This document shows, in pieces, positions 19,364 through 28,792 of a stretch of 64,000 nt of DNA (the stretch's first letter is position 1; every line of letters starts with the position of its first letter). The notes beneath the pieces are model-generated. The model searched no databases and was not told where the DNA came from. It saw nothing but the letters and a program-made list of their open reading frames with translations. Source of the stretch: Actinophytocola sp050699935 (GTDB lineage Bacteria > Actinomycetota > Actinomycetes > Mycobacteriales > Pseudonocardiaceae); the NCBI RefSeq assembly GCF_050699935.1, contig NZ_JBOHGB010000007.1, positions 54,643-118,642 of the forward strand, read 5' to 3'. A program made the translations under genes and the position numbers.

Positions 19364-20238
19364 GCGTCGTTCTCCTCTCCGGTGCCGGGACCGCGGTGTT
19401 CGATCACGTTCCCGCCGGCGGCGGCCTCGGTGAGCGAGGCCTCCACCTCCTCACGTGGCTTGCCGAGGTAGGCCTCGATCACCCGCGGGTCGTCGCGCAC
19501 GGTGTCGGGCGAGCCCTCGACCAGCACCTCGCCCTGCACCAGTACGGACACCGTGTCACAGAGGCCGAAGATGAACTTCGTGTCGTGCTCGATCACCACG
19601 GCCGACACGCCGGTGTCGCGGATCCGGAAGATCAGCTGCCGGGCCGCCTCGGTCTCCTGCGGGTTCATGCCCGCCGTGGGCTCGTCCAGCAGCAGCACGT
19701 CCGGCTCGGTGGCGAGTGCCCGGGCGATCTCCAGCCGGCGCTGGTCGCCGTAGGGCAGGTTGCGCGCGACTTCATCGTCCAATCCGGACAGTCCGACGAA
19801 CTCGAGCAGCTCCGCCGACCGCTGACGCGCGGCGGCCTCGCCCCGGTGGAACACCGGGCCGTGGAACAGGGACGCGATCGGGCCCTGCCGCATCCGGATG
19901 TGCCGGCCGACGAGCACGTTCTCCACGACCGTCATGTTGGGGAACAACCGGATGTTCTGGAAGGTCCGCGCGACGCCGGCCATGGTGACCCTCGCCGAGT
20001 CGTGCGGGAGCTCCCTGCCGTGCAGCCGGACCGCGCCGCGGGTGGGCGTGTAGAGGCCGGTGAGGCAGTTGAACAACGTCGTCTTGCCGGCGCCGTTCGG
20101 GCCGATGAGGCCGACGATCCGGCCCTCGTGCAGGGTCAGCGAGACGTCGTTGAGCGCGGTCAGACCACCGAAGATCATGGACACTCCGGTGGCCTCGAGC
20201 ACGGTGTCGGCCGCGCTGTGCCGTGCCGCGGCGCTCAT
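19360..20238 (-). CDS. livG: Branched-chain amino-acid-type ABC transporter, ATP-binding protein LivG
   Basis: 292-aa ABC ATPase with Walker A GPNGAGKTT, the LivG-specific insertion around VARTFQNIRLFPNMTVVENV, signature LPYGDQRRLEIARALATEP and Walker B VLLLDEPTAGMNP. It has a longer, acidic C-terminal tail than E. coli LivG (ending PGTGEENDA). The start overlaps the livM stop (ATGA). Acts as a heterodimer with LivF. Confidence 0.93.
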   Translation of the reverse strand: MSAAARHSAADTVLEATGVSMIFGGLTALNDVSLTLHEGRIVGLIGPNGAGKTTLFNCLTGLYTPTRGAVRLHGRELPHDSARVTMAGVARTFQNIRLFPNMTVVENVLVGRHIRMRQGPIASLFHGPVFHRGEAAARQRSAELLEFVGLSGLDDEVARNLPYGDQRRLEIARALATEPDVLLLDEPTAGMNPQETEAARQLIFRIRDTGVSAVVIEHDTKFIFGLCDTVSVLVQGEVLVEGSPDTVRDDPRVIEAYLGKPREEVEASLTEAAAGGNVIEHRGPGTGEENDA

Positions 20239-22025
20239 CGGCCACCCTCCTTCGGACCCGGCGGAGCCTCATGTTCTCGTTCCAGCTCCAGTTCCTGTTC
20301 CAGCACGGCCCGTTCCTGAACCTCCTCGATGCGCTTGCCCTCCTCGGTCTCACCGGCGAACTCGGCGCGGCGGACGCGGTCGGGCACCAGCCCCTGCGGC
20401 CGGAACCGCATGATGAAGACCAGCGCGAGACCGAATACCAGCAGCCGGTACTCGTCGAACTCGCGCAGCTTCTCCGGCAGCACGAACAGCAGCGAGGCGC
20501 CGAGCACCGCGCCCGGGATCGTGCCCATGCCGCCGAGGACGACCGCGGCGAGCAGCGTCACCGACTCCAGGAACCGGAAGCTCGCGTCCGCCGCGGTGCC
20601 CAGCTTGTGCACGAAGACCGCACCGGCGATGCCGGCGAGCGCGGCACCGACGACGAAGGCGAGGATCTTGGCCTGGCCCGTGCGGATGCCCATAGCCCGC
20701 GCGGCGTCCTCGTCCTCGCGGATCGCGATCCAGGCCCGACCGATCCGGCTGTTCTTCAGGTTGGCGAACACCGCCATGACGACCGCCACGACCAGCACGA
20801 TCAGGAAGTAGTAGAGCACCCCGCTCGGCAGCTCGGCGCCGAACAACGTGACCGACTGGTTGAAGCCGAGGCCGAACAGCTCGATCGGCGGGATGCCGGG
20901 AATCGCGTTGGCCCCGCCGGTGAGGCCGCCGATGTTGTTCTGCGCGGACCGGTAGAAGATCTCGCCGAACGCGAGCGTCACGATGGCGAGGTAGTCGCCG
21001 CGCACCCGCAGGGTCGGTGAGCCGACGATCGCGCCGAAGACGCCGGCGACCACCGCCGCGATCAGCGCCGCGAGCGGGAACGGCAGGTGCCAACCGAGCT
21101 CGGAGGCGGCGGCGCCCGACAGGTTGGCCGCCACGAACGCGCCGATGCCGAGGAACGCCACGTAGCCGAGGTCGAGCAGGCCGGCCAGGCCGACCACGAT
21201 GTTCAGTCCGATCGCGGTGGCGGCGTACACCCCGATGTTGGCCGCGACCTGCATCCAGTAGGTGTTGCCCGCGTCGGTGAACGGCAGCGCGAACGCGCAC
21301 AGCAGCAGGACCACGATGCTGAACGCCCGGTACTCCTCGGACAACCGGGCCACCCAGCCGGTGATGCCGGCGCCGTGCAGCGCGCCGAGTACCGCGCCCG
21401 CGAAGCCGAGGAACGCCAGGAAGATCGGGCCGGCGTACGGGAACGCCGCACCACCGATGCCACCCGCGGTCAGTGTCTGGGCCACCAGCCACAGCACCGC
21501 CGCGAACGCCAACGCCAGCGCGCCCCACGCGGCGAGCCGGCCGGCCCAGCCGGTCAAGCCGAAGATCGCCGTCGGCCAGTGCGGCACGTCTTCGATGCCG
21601 GTGGCGCCCGCTCCCAGGACCAGCACCACGCCACCGATCACGCCGACGATGCTGCCGAACGCGGTGTTGCCGTCGGCCGCGGTGATCGCGCCGAGCCCGC
21701 CGCCCTCGCTGACGATGAAGGCGGCGCTGAGCGCGGAGATCGCGACGCCGCCCCAACCGATCGCACGCAGCACTCGGGCCCGGCCGACGATAGGCACGAA
21801 CGTGAGGACCACGGCCGCGACGCCCAGCAGCAACACGTGCCACCGGAACCCGGTGAGCGCGAGCGGCGCGTCGAAGAACTGCAGCGTCGCCTTGTCCGGG
21901 TACGCGCCCCCGTTCAACAGGAACGTGGCCCACGGCAGCATGGCCGCGATGGCGAGCAACACCCCGCCGAGCGCGCTGAACGGGCGCGCAAGCGCGGGCG
22001 GCAGGAAACCGGTCAGCTTCGTCAT
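20235..22025 (-). CDS. livM: Branched-chain amino-acid-type ABC transporter permease LivM
   Basis: 596 aa. The C-terminal ~350 residues are the LivM permease: NIVVGLAGLLDLGYVAFLGI, the inner cytoplasmic GRAWIAIREDEDAARAMGI coupling motif, and GGMGTIPGAVLGA. About 220 residues with extra membrane spans precede this core (ALARPFSALGGVLLAIAAML onwards), making it considerably longer than the ~425-aa E. coli protein; long LivM forms of this sort are usual in actinobacteria. The charged C-terminal tail (EEGKRIEEVQERAVLEQELE) looks like a short coiled coil. ATGA overlap with livH upstream. Confidence 0.92.
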   Translation of the reverse strand: MTKLTGFLPPALARPFSALGGVLLAIAAMLPWATFLLNGGAYPDKATLQFFDAPLALTGFRWHVLLLGVAAVVLTFVPIVGRARVLRAIGWGGVAISALSAAFIVSEGGGLGAITAADGNTAFGSIVGVIGGVVLVLGAGATGIEDVPHWPTAIFGLTGWAGRLAAWGALALAFAAVLWLVAQTLTAGGIGGAAFPYAGPIFLAFLGFAGAVLGALHGAGITGWVARLSEEYRAFSIVVLLLCAFALPFTDAGNTYWMQVAANIGVYAATAIGLNIVVGLAGLLDLGYVAFLGIGAFVAANLSGAAASELGWHLPFPLAALIAAVVAGVFGAIVGSPTLRVRGDYLAIVTLAFGEIFYRSAQNNIGGLTGGANAIPGIPPIELFGLGFNQSVTLFGAELPSGVLYYFLIVLVVAVVMAVFANLKNSRIGRAWIAIREDEDAARAMGIRTGQAKILAFVVGAALAGIAGAVFVHKLGTAADASFRFLESVTLLAAVVLGGMGTIPGAVLGASLLFVLPEKLREFDEYRLLVFGLALVFIMRFRPQGLVPDRVRRAEFAGETEEGKRIEEVQERAVLEQELELEREHEAPPGPKEGGR

Positions 22026-22939
22026 GCCCGCACCCTCTCCGCTTCACCGAACAGACCCTGTGGCCGGAACACGAGAACCAGGATGAGCACCACGAAGATC
22101 CACACGTAGTCGTACTGGGTGCCGCCCGGCAGGTACTGGCCGCCGAGCGTCTTGATCAGGCCGATGATGAGCGCGCCGATCATCGCGCCGCGCAGGCTGC
22201 CGATGCCACCGAGCACGGCGGCGGTGAACGCGAAGATGCCGTTCTGGAAGCCGATGGAGTTGTCGACGTTGGTGATGTAGGACCCGTACAGCACGCCGGC
22301 CACCCCGGCGAGGGCGGCGCCGAGCACGAACGTCAGCACGATGACCCGGTCAGGGTTCACGCCCATCAGCCGCGCGGTGTCCCGGTCCTGGGAGGTCGCC
22401 CGCATCGCGCGCCCCATCCGCGACCGGCTGACGTAGGCCTGCAGCAGCACCGCCAGTCCGATCGAGACGACGATCAGCAGGAGTCCCGAGGCGGAGATGT
22501 CGATGATCCCGAGGTCGATCCGTGCGTTGATGAACACCCGGGGGAACGGCTGTGCGGCGTCGGCGTCCGGGAACCACAGCCGGATCGCCTCCTGCAGCGC
22601 GACCGACACACCGAGCGCGGTGATCAGCGGCGCGAGTCTGGGCGCGTTTCTCAGCGGGCGGTACGCGAAGCGCTCCACGAGCACCCCGATCACCACCGCG
22701 ACGAGCACGCCGCCGAGCAACATCGCCGGCAGCGCGACGTACCACATCTCCCGCCAGGTCTCCGGAAGTACCCATCGATAGATCGCCAGGCCACCGAACG
22801 CGCCGACCATGAACACCTCGCCGTGCGCGAAGTTGATCAGCTGGATGATGCCGTACACCATCGTGTAGCCGAGCGCGATCAGACCGATGGTGGAGCCGAG
22901 CACGATCCCGTTGGCGATCTGTTGTAACAGGGTCCCCAC
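22022..22939 (-). CDS. livH: Branched-chain amino-acid-type ABC transporter permease LivH
   Basis: About 305 aa, all membrane spans plus the family motifs ANGIVLGSTIGLIALGYTMV, INFAHGEVFMVGAFG and the coupling loop SRMGRAMRATSQDRDTARLM. I place the start at the GTG at 22939, five bases after GGAGG; a GTG four codons upstream (22951) would lie on that ribosome-binding site. It forms the channel with LivM. A hairpin separates it from livJ upstream, so livJ may be made in excess over the permease genes. Confidence 0.9.
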   Translation of the reverse strand: MGTLLQQIANGIVLGSTIGLIALGYTMVYGIIQLINFAHGEVFMVGAFGGLAIYRWVLPETWREMWYVALPAMLLGGVLVAVVIGVLVERFAYRPLRNAPRLAPLITALGVSVALQEAIRLWFPDADAAQPFPRVFINARIDLGIIDISASGLLLIVVSIGLAVLLQAYVSRSRMGRAMRATSQDRDTARLMGVNPDRVIVLTFVLGAALAGVAGVLYGSYITNVDNSIGFQNGIFAFTAAVLGGIGSLRGAMIGALIIGLIKTLGGQYLPGGTQYDYVWIFVVLILVLVFRPQGLFGEAERVRA

Positions 22940-22955
22940 ATCTACCTCCACAGGC

Positions 22956-22984
22956 GGCGGGGGTGGGCTCGGCCCACCCCCGCC
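22956..22984 (-). terminator. GC-rich hairpin between livJ and livH
   Basis: Perfect 13-bp stem (GGCGGGGGTGGGC at 22956-22968 and its complement at 22972-22984) with a three-base loop and no T-tract. It sits 42 bases past the livJ stop. It may act as an attenuator or a 3'-end stabiliser that raises binding-protein mRNA over that of the rest of the operon. Confidence 0.6.
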
Positions 22985-23026
22985 GTCTTTCGATGCTCAC
23001 GTGGATAGATCTGTTGATCCTGTCGG

Positions 23027-24262
23027 TCAGCCGGCGAATTCGCCGGTCTCGACCGCGTCCCACTCGCCGCCGGTCACCTGGTAGATGGTCAGCACCTTGT
23101 TCGTGCTGTCACCGAACTCGTCGAACGCGACCTTGCCGGTCGCGCCGTCGGCCTCGTATGAACCGGTGTTCTTGACGAGGTCCTCCCGCATCTCCTCGGA
23201 CCACTCGCCGTCACCGACGGTCTCGGCGACCGACGCGATGATCGCGTTCGCGGCGTCGTAGGCGAAGGCACCGTAGGCGCTGAAGCCCTCCGAGTAGCCG
23301 CCCGCGTCGTACGCGTCGACGAACGCCTGCGCGCTGTCCAGGTCCTCGGTCGGCGCGCCGACGGAGGTCGCGAGGTCGCCGTCCCTGCCGCCGAGCTCGA
23401 TGAAGGTGTCGTCGAAGATGCCGTCACCGCCCATCACCGGGATGCTCAGGCCCGCGCCGGCGAGCTGCTTGGAGAACGGACCGGCCTGCGGGTACTGGCC
23501 ACCGAAGTAGACCGCGTCCGGCTTGAACGGCTTGATGGCGGCGATGACGCCGGAGAAGTCCGTGTCCTTCTCGCCGACCTTCTGCCGGGTGACGATCTTG
23601 GCACCCTTCTTCTCGGCCTGCTGGGTGAACGTGTCGGCCAGGCCCTCACCGTAGGTCAGACCGTCGGTGACGATGGCGATGTTCTTCTTGCCCGACTTTT
23701 CCACCAGGTAGTTCGCCGCGTACGGGCCCTGCAGCGAGTCGACCGTGCAGGTGCGGAAGTACGTCGGGTAGGGGCGCTTGGGGTTGTTGGCGAAGTCCTC
23801 GCCCTTGGTCAGCGTGTCGTTGGTGTTCGCCGGCGAGATCTGCAGGATCCCGGCCTGGTCCAGGATCGGCTGCACGCTCTGCGACACGTTCGAGTTCAGC
23901 GTGCTGACCACGCCGACCACGTTCGGAGTGGACGCCAGCTTGGTCGCCGCCTGGGCGCCCACCTGCGGGGTCTTCTGGTCGTCCTCGGCCTGGATGGTGA
24001 GCTTGTAGCCCTTGACGGCGCATTTCTCGTTCGCCTGCTTGATTGCCAGGTCGGCCGAGTTCTTGATGCCCAGGCCCAGCGCCGAGAGCTCGCCAGTGAG
24101 CGGGGAGATGACGCCGATCACCAGCGTTCCCTTGCTGGTGTCGCATTCACCCTGGTTGTTTCCGCCACCAGCCGGCGTCTCCTCTTTGTTGGTGCCACAA
24201 GCCGCCAACAGCAGTACTCCGGCTGCCACCAGAGCCGCGGCCTTCACCGTCTGGTTTCGCAC
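23027..24262 (-). CDS. livJ: Branched-chain amino-acid-type ABC transporter substrate-binding lipoprotein LivJ/K
   Basis: 411 aa from the GTG at 24262, which follows AAGGGAAAG. Signal peptide VKAAALVAAGVLLLAACG ends in the lipobox L-A-A-C; a Gly/Glu-rich linker follows. The mature domain is a type I periplasmic binding fold (Peripla_BP_6): LVIGVISPLTGELSALGLGI, then KKNIAIVTDGLTYGEGLADT and PDAVYFGGQYPQAGPFSKQL. It captures the substrate outside the cell and delivers it to LivHM. First gene of the operon. The longer reading upstream of 24262 would put charged residues before the signal peptide and is unlikely. Confidence 0.93.
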   Translation of the reverse strand: MRNQTVKAAALVAAGVLLLAACGTNKEETPAGGGNNQGECDTSKGTLVIGVISPLTGELSALGLGIKNSADLAIKQANEKCAVKGYKLTIQAEDDQKTPQVGAQAATKLASTPNVVGVVSTLNSNVSQSVQPILDQAGILQISPANTNDTLTKGEDFANNPKRPYPTYFRTCTVDSLQGPYAANYLVEKSGKKNIAIVTDGLTYGEGLADTFTQQAEKKGAKIVTRQKVGEKDTDFSGVIAAIKPFKPDAVYFGGQYPQAGPFSKQLAGAGLSIPVMGGDGIFDDTFIELGGRDGDLATSVGAPTEDLDSAQAFVDAYDAGGYSEGFSAYGAFAYDAANAIIASVAETVGDGEWSEEMREDLVKNTGSYEADGATGKVAFDEFGDSTNKVLTIYQVTGGEWDAVETGEFAG

Positions 24263-24549
24263 GTGACTTTCCCTTCTCCACACTCTCTTCGTTCGAGCAT
24301 TTGCGCATAGCATGCCGAACCCCACCCTCGTCCATGTCAGCGGGCTGGGCCGGAACGTAGTAACCATGTGCGGTGCGAGTCACGCCCCTAGGGCGCTCGT
24401 GACCAGACTGCAACGAAATTGCTCACCGGCGTCCGCTCACCGAACAAACCCGGGCTTATCGGTCATCCGCGGGTCATGCGATCTCAACTTCGCACCCAAC
24501 TTGACAACGCCGCGGACCTGACCGGCGGTTGGCTCATAACCTTCTCCTC

Positions 24550-26478
24550 GTGCCAACACGGAACCGGCTGCTGGCGTGGCTCGCCGGGATCGTGCTCGTG
24601 GTCGGCTCGGTTGTCGTGTTGCGGGCCACCGACGGAGCAGCGCCCGACGAGAACGGTCCGGCCGTGCGGGTGGACCGGTTCGCGTCGAACTTCGTCGTGC
24701 TGCCCAGCGCCGGGCGACCGCCGGCACCGCCGGAGCGGATCGTGGTCACGCCCGACGCCCATCGGCTGCGGCTGTCGTGGGCGGACGGCCTGGCCGGCGG
24801 CACGCCACCGCGCGGGGTTAGCGGCTACGAGGTCCGCTGGCACGCGGCGGGCGCCGAGCCGGCGAGCCGCCTGATCGCGGCACCCGACGTGCAACTCGAC
24901 GGGCTCACCGACGGCCGGCGCTACCAGATCGAGGTGCGCGCCATCGACGCGTTCGGGCAGCGGTCGCGCCCCACCTCGGTGACCGGCGTGCCGGGCCACC
25001 GGGAGCGGCCGCGGCTCACCGGGCTCACCGGGATGTACGACGACTTCTCCGATCCGGCGACCGCGCTGGCGAGCTCGCCGGACTCGCGTTGGCACCTGTC
25101 CGGCTACCACGGCTGCGTCGGCCTGGGCGCCGGGCGGGTGGACGGCCGCGGGCTGCCGATCGACCTGGGGTGCGGGGCGGACGTCGCGATCCTGCGGGCG
25201 CGCACGCCGATGCGGCTGACCGCGCCGGAGGGGCTGGACCGGGTGCTCGGCCGGGTCGTGGTGAGCACCGACGCGGCGGGGCCGGGCGGCGAGCTGACCG
25301 TGGATCTCGTGCCCGGCCGGGCGGACCGGGTCGGTGTCGGGGTGCGGCGGGCGAGCCGGACGGAGGAGACGGATCCCGCGCTGCCCGGCGGCACGGTCCG
25401 GGTGTCGGTGGCGGACGGCGGCGTGCAGGTGAGCACGGCACCTGGCGTACCCGCGCGCGGGCCGACGCGGGAGATACATTCGCCACCGCGGCGCGGGGCG
25501 GGCGTGGTGCACCTGTTCGAGTTCGTGCTGACCACGTCCGGAGTGCGGGTGTACCAGGACGGCCTGGCGGTGGCGGTGCGCGAGGTGGTGCCGACATGGC
25601 GGTCGGCGTGGGTGCTGCTGGGGTTTCGCGGGCCGGACGGTCGGCGGTCGCGGGTGCACGTGGCCTCGGCCGGCTTCACCGGGCCGGCGTCGGCGCCCGC
25701 GCCAGTGGTGGAGGAGTCGGTGTACGCGGGGACCCAGCGGGTGCTGGCGCTCGGCGAGCGGGAGCCGGGCTTGGGGATCGCGCGAACGCCGTTGCGGTCG
25801 GCACGGTCCGCGCGGGTGGTGGCCACGCTGACGGTGACGCCGGAGCTGGACCCGCGGCGGATGGTGGTGCAGCTGGGCGACGTTCGGGTACCGGCGCGGC
25901 CGACGGTGGCGGTGCCGCCCCGCGAGCAGGGGGCGGCGCTGACCGTTGTCGCGGACGTGCCGCGCTCACTGCTCGGCGCGAACGGGCCGGCCACGCTCAC
26001 GCCGTTCGTGCTGCGGGCGCCGGGGGCGGGCGTGCGGTCCACGCTGCTGGAGACGTATCTGGAGATCACGCCGGCGCCCGGGTGGTCGCCGACTGCCGAG
26101 CCCACGAAGGAGCAGCCGGAGCTGCCCGACGCGCTGCCGGTGGTCCGGGCGGTGCTGGGCAACGCCGGCGGCGAGCCGCTGCGGAGCACGACCGTGCCGC
26201 GGCGCGGACAGCTGGTGCTGGACGTGACGCTAGAGCCGATGCACGCGCAGTGGGACTCGGGCGCGGTCGGGGGTGTGCAGGGGCTGCAGGTACGGCTCGA
26301 CGGGTCACTGGTCGCCGGCATCCCGACGGCCGCCGACGGTCCCGGGGTCGGCGGCCGCTACGCGGTGTCGATCGCCGTGGGCGGGCTCGCGTTCGGCCCG
26401 CACACGATCGAGATTCGCGAGTACGGGATGCGCGACGAGCGGCCCGTGTCCGCGCTGTTGAACTTCGTGATCAAGTAG
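24550..26478 (+). CDS. Membrane-anchored or secreted protein with a fibronectin type III domain
   Basis: About 642 aa. An N-terminal hydrophobic segment (NRLLAWLAGIVLVVGSVVVL) acts as signal anchor. Residues ~50-145 form an FN3 domain (PPERIVVTPDAHRLRLSWAD ... GVSGYEVRWHAAG ... QIEVRAIDAFGQRSRPTSV). The following ~230 residues (MYDDFSDPATAL onwards) look like a jelly-roll or concanavalin-like domain, and the C-terminal ~150 residues (VRAVLGNAGGEPL to ALLNFVIK) another beta-sandwich. No catalytic residues are recognised; a surface or carbohydrate-binding role is inferred. The start is uncertain: TTG 24529 is also in frame and neither has a good ribosome-binding site. Divergent from livJ. Confidence 0.65.
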   Translation: MPTRNRLLAWLAGIVLVVGSVVVLRATDGAAPDENGPAVRVDRFASNFVVLPSAGRPPAPPERIVVTPDAHRLRLSWADGLAGGTPPRGVSGYEVRWHAAGAEPASRLIAAPDVQLDGLTDGRRYQIEVRAIDAFGQRSRPTSVTGVPGHRERPRLTGLTGMYDDFSDPATALASSPDSRWHLSGYHGCVGLGAGRVDGRGLPIDLGCGADVAILRARTPMRLTAPEGLDRVLGRVVVSTDAAGPGGELTVDLVPGRADRVGVGVRRASRTEETDPALPGGTVRVSVADGGVQVSTAPGVPARGPTREIHSPPRRGAGVVHLFEFVLTTSGVRVYQDGLAVAVREVVPTWRSAWVLLGFRGPDGRRSRVHVASAGFTGPASAPAPVVEESVYAGTQRVLALGEREPGLGIARTPLRSARSARVVATLTVTPELDPRRMVVQLGDVRVPARPTVAVPPREQGAALTVVADVPRSLLGANGPATLTPFVLRAPGAGVRSTLLETYLEITPAPGWSPTAEPTKEQPELPDALPVVRAVLGNAGGEPLRSTTVPRRGQLVLDVTLEPMHAQWDSGAVGGVQGLQVRLDGSLVAGIPTAADGPGVGGRYAVSIAVGGLAFGPHTIEIREYGMRDERPVSALLNFVIK

Positions 26479-26493
26479 CCGTTTTGCCGGCCC

Positions 26494-27102
26494 TCAGGTG
26501 ATGTTCTCGACCACGGCCCGGGCGACGTCCTTCATCGTGGCGCGGCGGTCCATGGCGGTGCGCTGGATCCAGCGGAACGCCTCCGGCTCGGTGAGGCCCT
26601 GCTTGGTCATGAGCAGGCCCTTGGCGCGCTCGACCAGCTTGCGGGCCTCCATCCGGTCGGTCAGCGTGGCGACCTCGGACTCCAGGGCGGCGAACTCGGC
26701 GAAGCGGCTGACCGCGAGCTCGATGGCCGGGACGAGGTCGTGCTTGGCGAACGGTTTGACCAGGTAGGCCATGGCGCCGGCCTCGCGGGCGCGCTCGACG
26801 AGGTCGCGCTGACTGAACGCGGTCAGGATGACGACGGGCGCGATGCGCTCGCCCGCGATGGCCGCCGCCGCGTCGATGCCGTCCATCTTGGGCATCTTCA
26901 CGTCGAGGATCACGAGGTCGGGCCGCAGCTCGTTGGCCATGGCGACGGCCTGCTCACCGTCGGCCGCCTCGCCCGCGACGTGATAGCCCTCCTCCTTGAG
27001 CATCTCGACGAGGTCGAGCCGGATGAGCGCCTCATCTTCCGCGACGAGGACACGGCGCTGTACGGCCGGGCCGGTCCGGGCCTCGGCAGCCTGCTCGGTC
27101 AC
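26494..27102 (-). CDS. pdtaR: ANTAR-domain response regulator (PdtaR-like)
   Basis: 202 aa. Receiver domain at residues ~17-130 with VLVAEDEALIRLDL (acidic pocket), phosphoacceptor Asp in LVILDVKMPKMDG, and the conserved Thr (ILTAF) and Lys (LVKPFAKHD). The C-terminal ANTAR domain (LESEVATLTDRMEARKLVER, then AKGLLMTKQGLTEPEAFRWI) binds paired stem-loops in RNA and antiterminates transcription. The layout equals PdtaR of Mycobacterium, which works with the sensor kinase PdtaS. No kinase gene is adjacent. GTG start at 27102. The 227 bases upstream to the tRNA hold no gene that I can see. Confidence 0.9.
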   Translation of the reverse strand: MTEQAAEARTGPAVQRRVLVAEDEALIRLDLVEMLKEEGYHVAGEAADGEQAVAMANELRPDLVILDVKMPKMDGIDAAAAIAGERIAPVVILTAFSQRDLVERAREAGAMAYLVKPFAKHDLVPAIELAVSRFAEFAALESEVATLTDRMEARKLVERAKGLLMTKQGLTEPEAFRWIQRTAMDRRATMKDVARAVVENIT

Positions 27103-27329
27103 CGGGGTCCTCCTGGGTTCTCGGCTACTGCGGAAACCCCAGCCTACCGGCGGTCCCAGCCCCCTCGCCCGGCTCCGAGACAGCGATCACCACAACGCAA
27201 CGAGCTGGCAACACGTACTTCATGCCACACCCGCCCTCGCACCCCGTCTTGCCACCCAGCCAAGACGTTGATCGACAGGGCCCACCCTCGCGAACCGCGC
27301 CCCTCGAATCCCGTAAAGTCGTCGGGCGA

Positions 27330-27405
27330 GCCCCCGTAGCCCAATCGGCAGAGGCAACGGATTCAAAACCCGTCCAGTGTGCGTTCGAATCGCACCGGGG
27401 GCACC
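27330..27405 (+). tRNA. tRNA with CAA anticodon and a short variable arm (Leu-CAA by anticodon)
   Basis: Cloverleaf drawn by hand: acceptor GCCCCCG (27330-27336) with CGGGGGC (27396-27402); a three-pair D stem (27339-27341 with 27053-like positions 27353-27355); anticodon arm 27357-27373 with loop TTCAAAA, anticodon CAA at 27364-27366; variable region of only five bases (27374-27378); T arm GTGCG-TTCGAAT-CGCAC (27379-27395); discriminator A at 27403. The anticodon implies leucine, yet bacterial leucine tRNAs normally have a long class II variable arm, and the last pair of the anticodon stem is an A-C mismatch. Identity is therefore uncertain. The 3' end served as an integration site (see the integrase pseudogene). 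Confidence 0.75.
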
Positions 27406-27412
27406 CTCTCTG

Positions 27413-28467
27413 ACCAGCCAGATCTACTTGCGGGCTACGGTCCCGGATACCGACAACGCCGCGCGGCGCAAGGCCGAAGACAAGCTGTCGGAGTTCCGCA
27501 CCCACGTTCTCAAGTAGCGGACGGCCGCTTCGTCCGTGTCCTTCTCCTACGTGATCGACGAGTGGCTACGCACGAGTGAGATCGAAGCCAGTACCCGCAA
27601 GACATACCTCGGCTACATCGCGAACCACATCAAGCCGGTCCTCGGGCAGGTACCGATCAAGAAGATCGACGTCCGCACCCTAGGGAGCTTCTACACGGAG
27701 CTACGCCGCTGCCGCATCCGCTGCGACGGCAAGCCGTTCTCCGTCCACAAGAGCCCAGACGACCACGACTGCACGGAACTGGACTGCCAGCCCCACAAGT
27801 GCATGGCCCTCTCTGCGTCGACGATCCAACAGATCCACTCGATCATCAGCGGCACTCTGGCTGAGCCGAACGCTGGGACTGGATCAACAGCAACCCGGCA
27901 GAGCTGACCCGCCGCAAGCCACCAGAGCCCGGCCCGCCCACCACGGCCGAAGCGAGCCGCATCGTGGAGGAGGCGTTCCGGATGGACGACGATTGGGGCA
28001 CTCTCGTCTGGCTGGCCATGACCACCGGCATGCGCCGAGGCGAGCTGTGCGGCCTGCGCTTCGCCCGCGTCGCCCTGGACGCCGAGACACTGACTCTGCT
28101 CCGCGAACAACGCACCCGCGTTGAGGCACGCCTGGCAGCGCTCGACCGCCCGTTCACCGACAACCTGTTCGTGTTCAGCAACGCCCGGACTCCCGACCAC
28201 TCCGAGCCGTACTCCCCCAACGCCGTGACCCAGCGATACAAGGACATGGCCACCCGTCTGGGCATTAAGACGCACCTGCACGCCCTACGCCACTACAGCG
28301 CCACCGAGTTGCTGACCGCTGGCGTCGACCTACCGACCGTCGCCGGCCGCCTCGGCCACGGTGGCGGCGGTGCGACCACCCTCAAGGTCTACGCCGCATG
28401 GGTGGCCGCATCGGACCGCAAGGCCGCCGAAATCCTCGGCAGCCGCATGCCGAAGCGGCACAAGTAG
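27413..28467 (+). pseudogene. Decayed tyrosine recombinase (integrase) of an integrated element
   Basis: The fragments read as one phage/ICE-type tyrosine integrase. Coding similarity begins only 8 bases past the tRNA (SQIYLRATVPDTDNAARRKA), so the first ~30 residues are missing. A TAG at 27515-27517 interrupts the frame, probably a CAG-to-TAG change. The arm- and core-binding domains continue (FSYVIDEWLRTSEIEASTRK). A frameshift follows near 27865-27874. After it the catalytic domain reads WDWINSNPAELTRRKP ... TGMRRGELCGL, then loses about 35 residues expected before LDAETLTLLREQ, and ends with HALRHYSATELLTAG, LGHGGGGATTLKVYAAW and PKRHK. The Arg, His-x-x-Arg, His and Tyr catalytic residues remain, but no functional protein can be made. 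Confidence 0.9.
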
Positions 28468-28540
28468 CCGTCCCAGACCCGTCACAGCCGTCCCAAACGC
28501 CGCTCAGGGGCCGTGTTCGAAGAGAGTCGTCCCGATGCCG

Positions 28541-28735
28541 TCACACGCCGTCCAGCGCATCGACAAGCGGCCGCCAGTCGAAGACGTCCCGCGCCGCGCC
28601 CACACGGACGACCTCGTTCGGCAATACCGTCACGCCCCACTCGCCGAGCGTCTGCAGGCTCCGCGCGTACGCCGGGTGTGCAGCGAGCTACGAATTGGCG
28701 CTGTCCAGGTCCTTGCGGGCTCGACCGGGCATCCC
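28541..28735 (-). pseudogene. C-terminal remnant of a flavoprotein (phosphopantothenoylcysteine-decarboxylase-like)
   Basis: On the minus strand the last 48 codons read LAAHPAYARSLQTLGEWGVT, then VLPNEVVRVG and VFDWRPLVDALDGV before a TGA at 28543-28541. This resembles the C-terminus of actinobacterial flavoproteins of the HFCD family, where the preceding residues are usually Asn-Ser-x-x-Ala-Ala-His-Pro. Here Ala-Asn-Ser is followed by a TAG (28690-28688) directly before LAAHP, so the frame is broken, and nothing like the flavin-binding N-terminus is present upstream. It lies between the integrase remnant and the degenerate att-like repeat. Identification rests on remembered family patterns. 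Confidence 0.5.
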
Positions 28736-28792
28736 GGCGGGTTCTCGAAGCGCGCGGGTTGGACGTCGAGGTCTGTCGCTGCCGGGGAGCGA

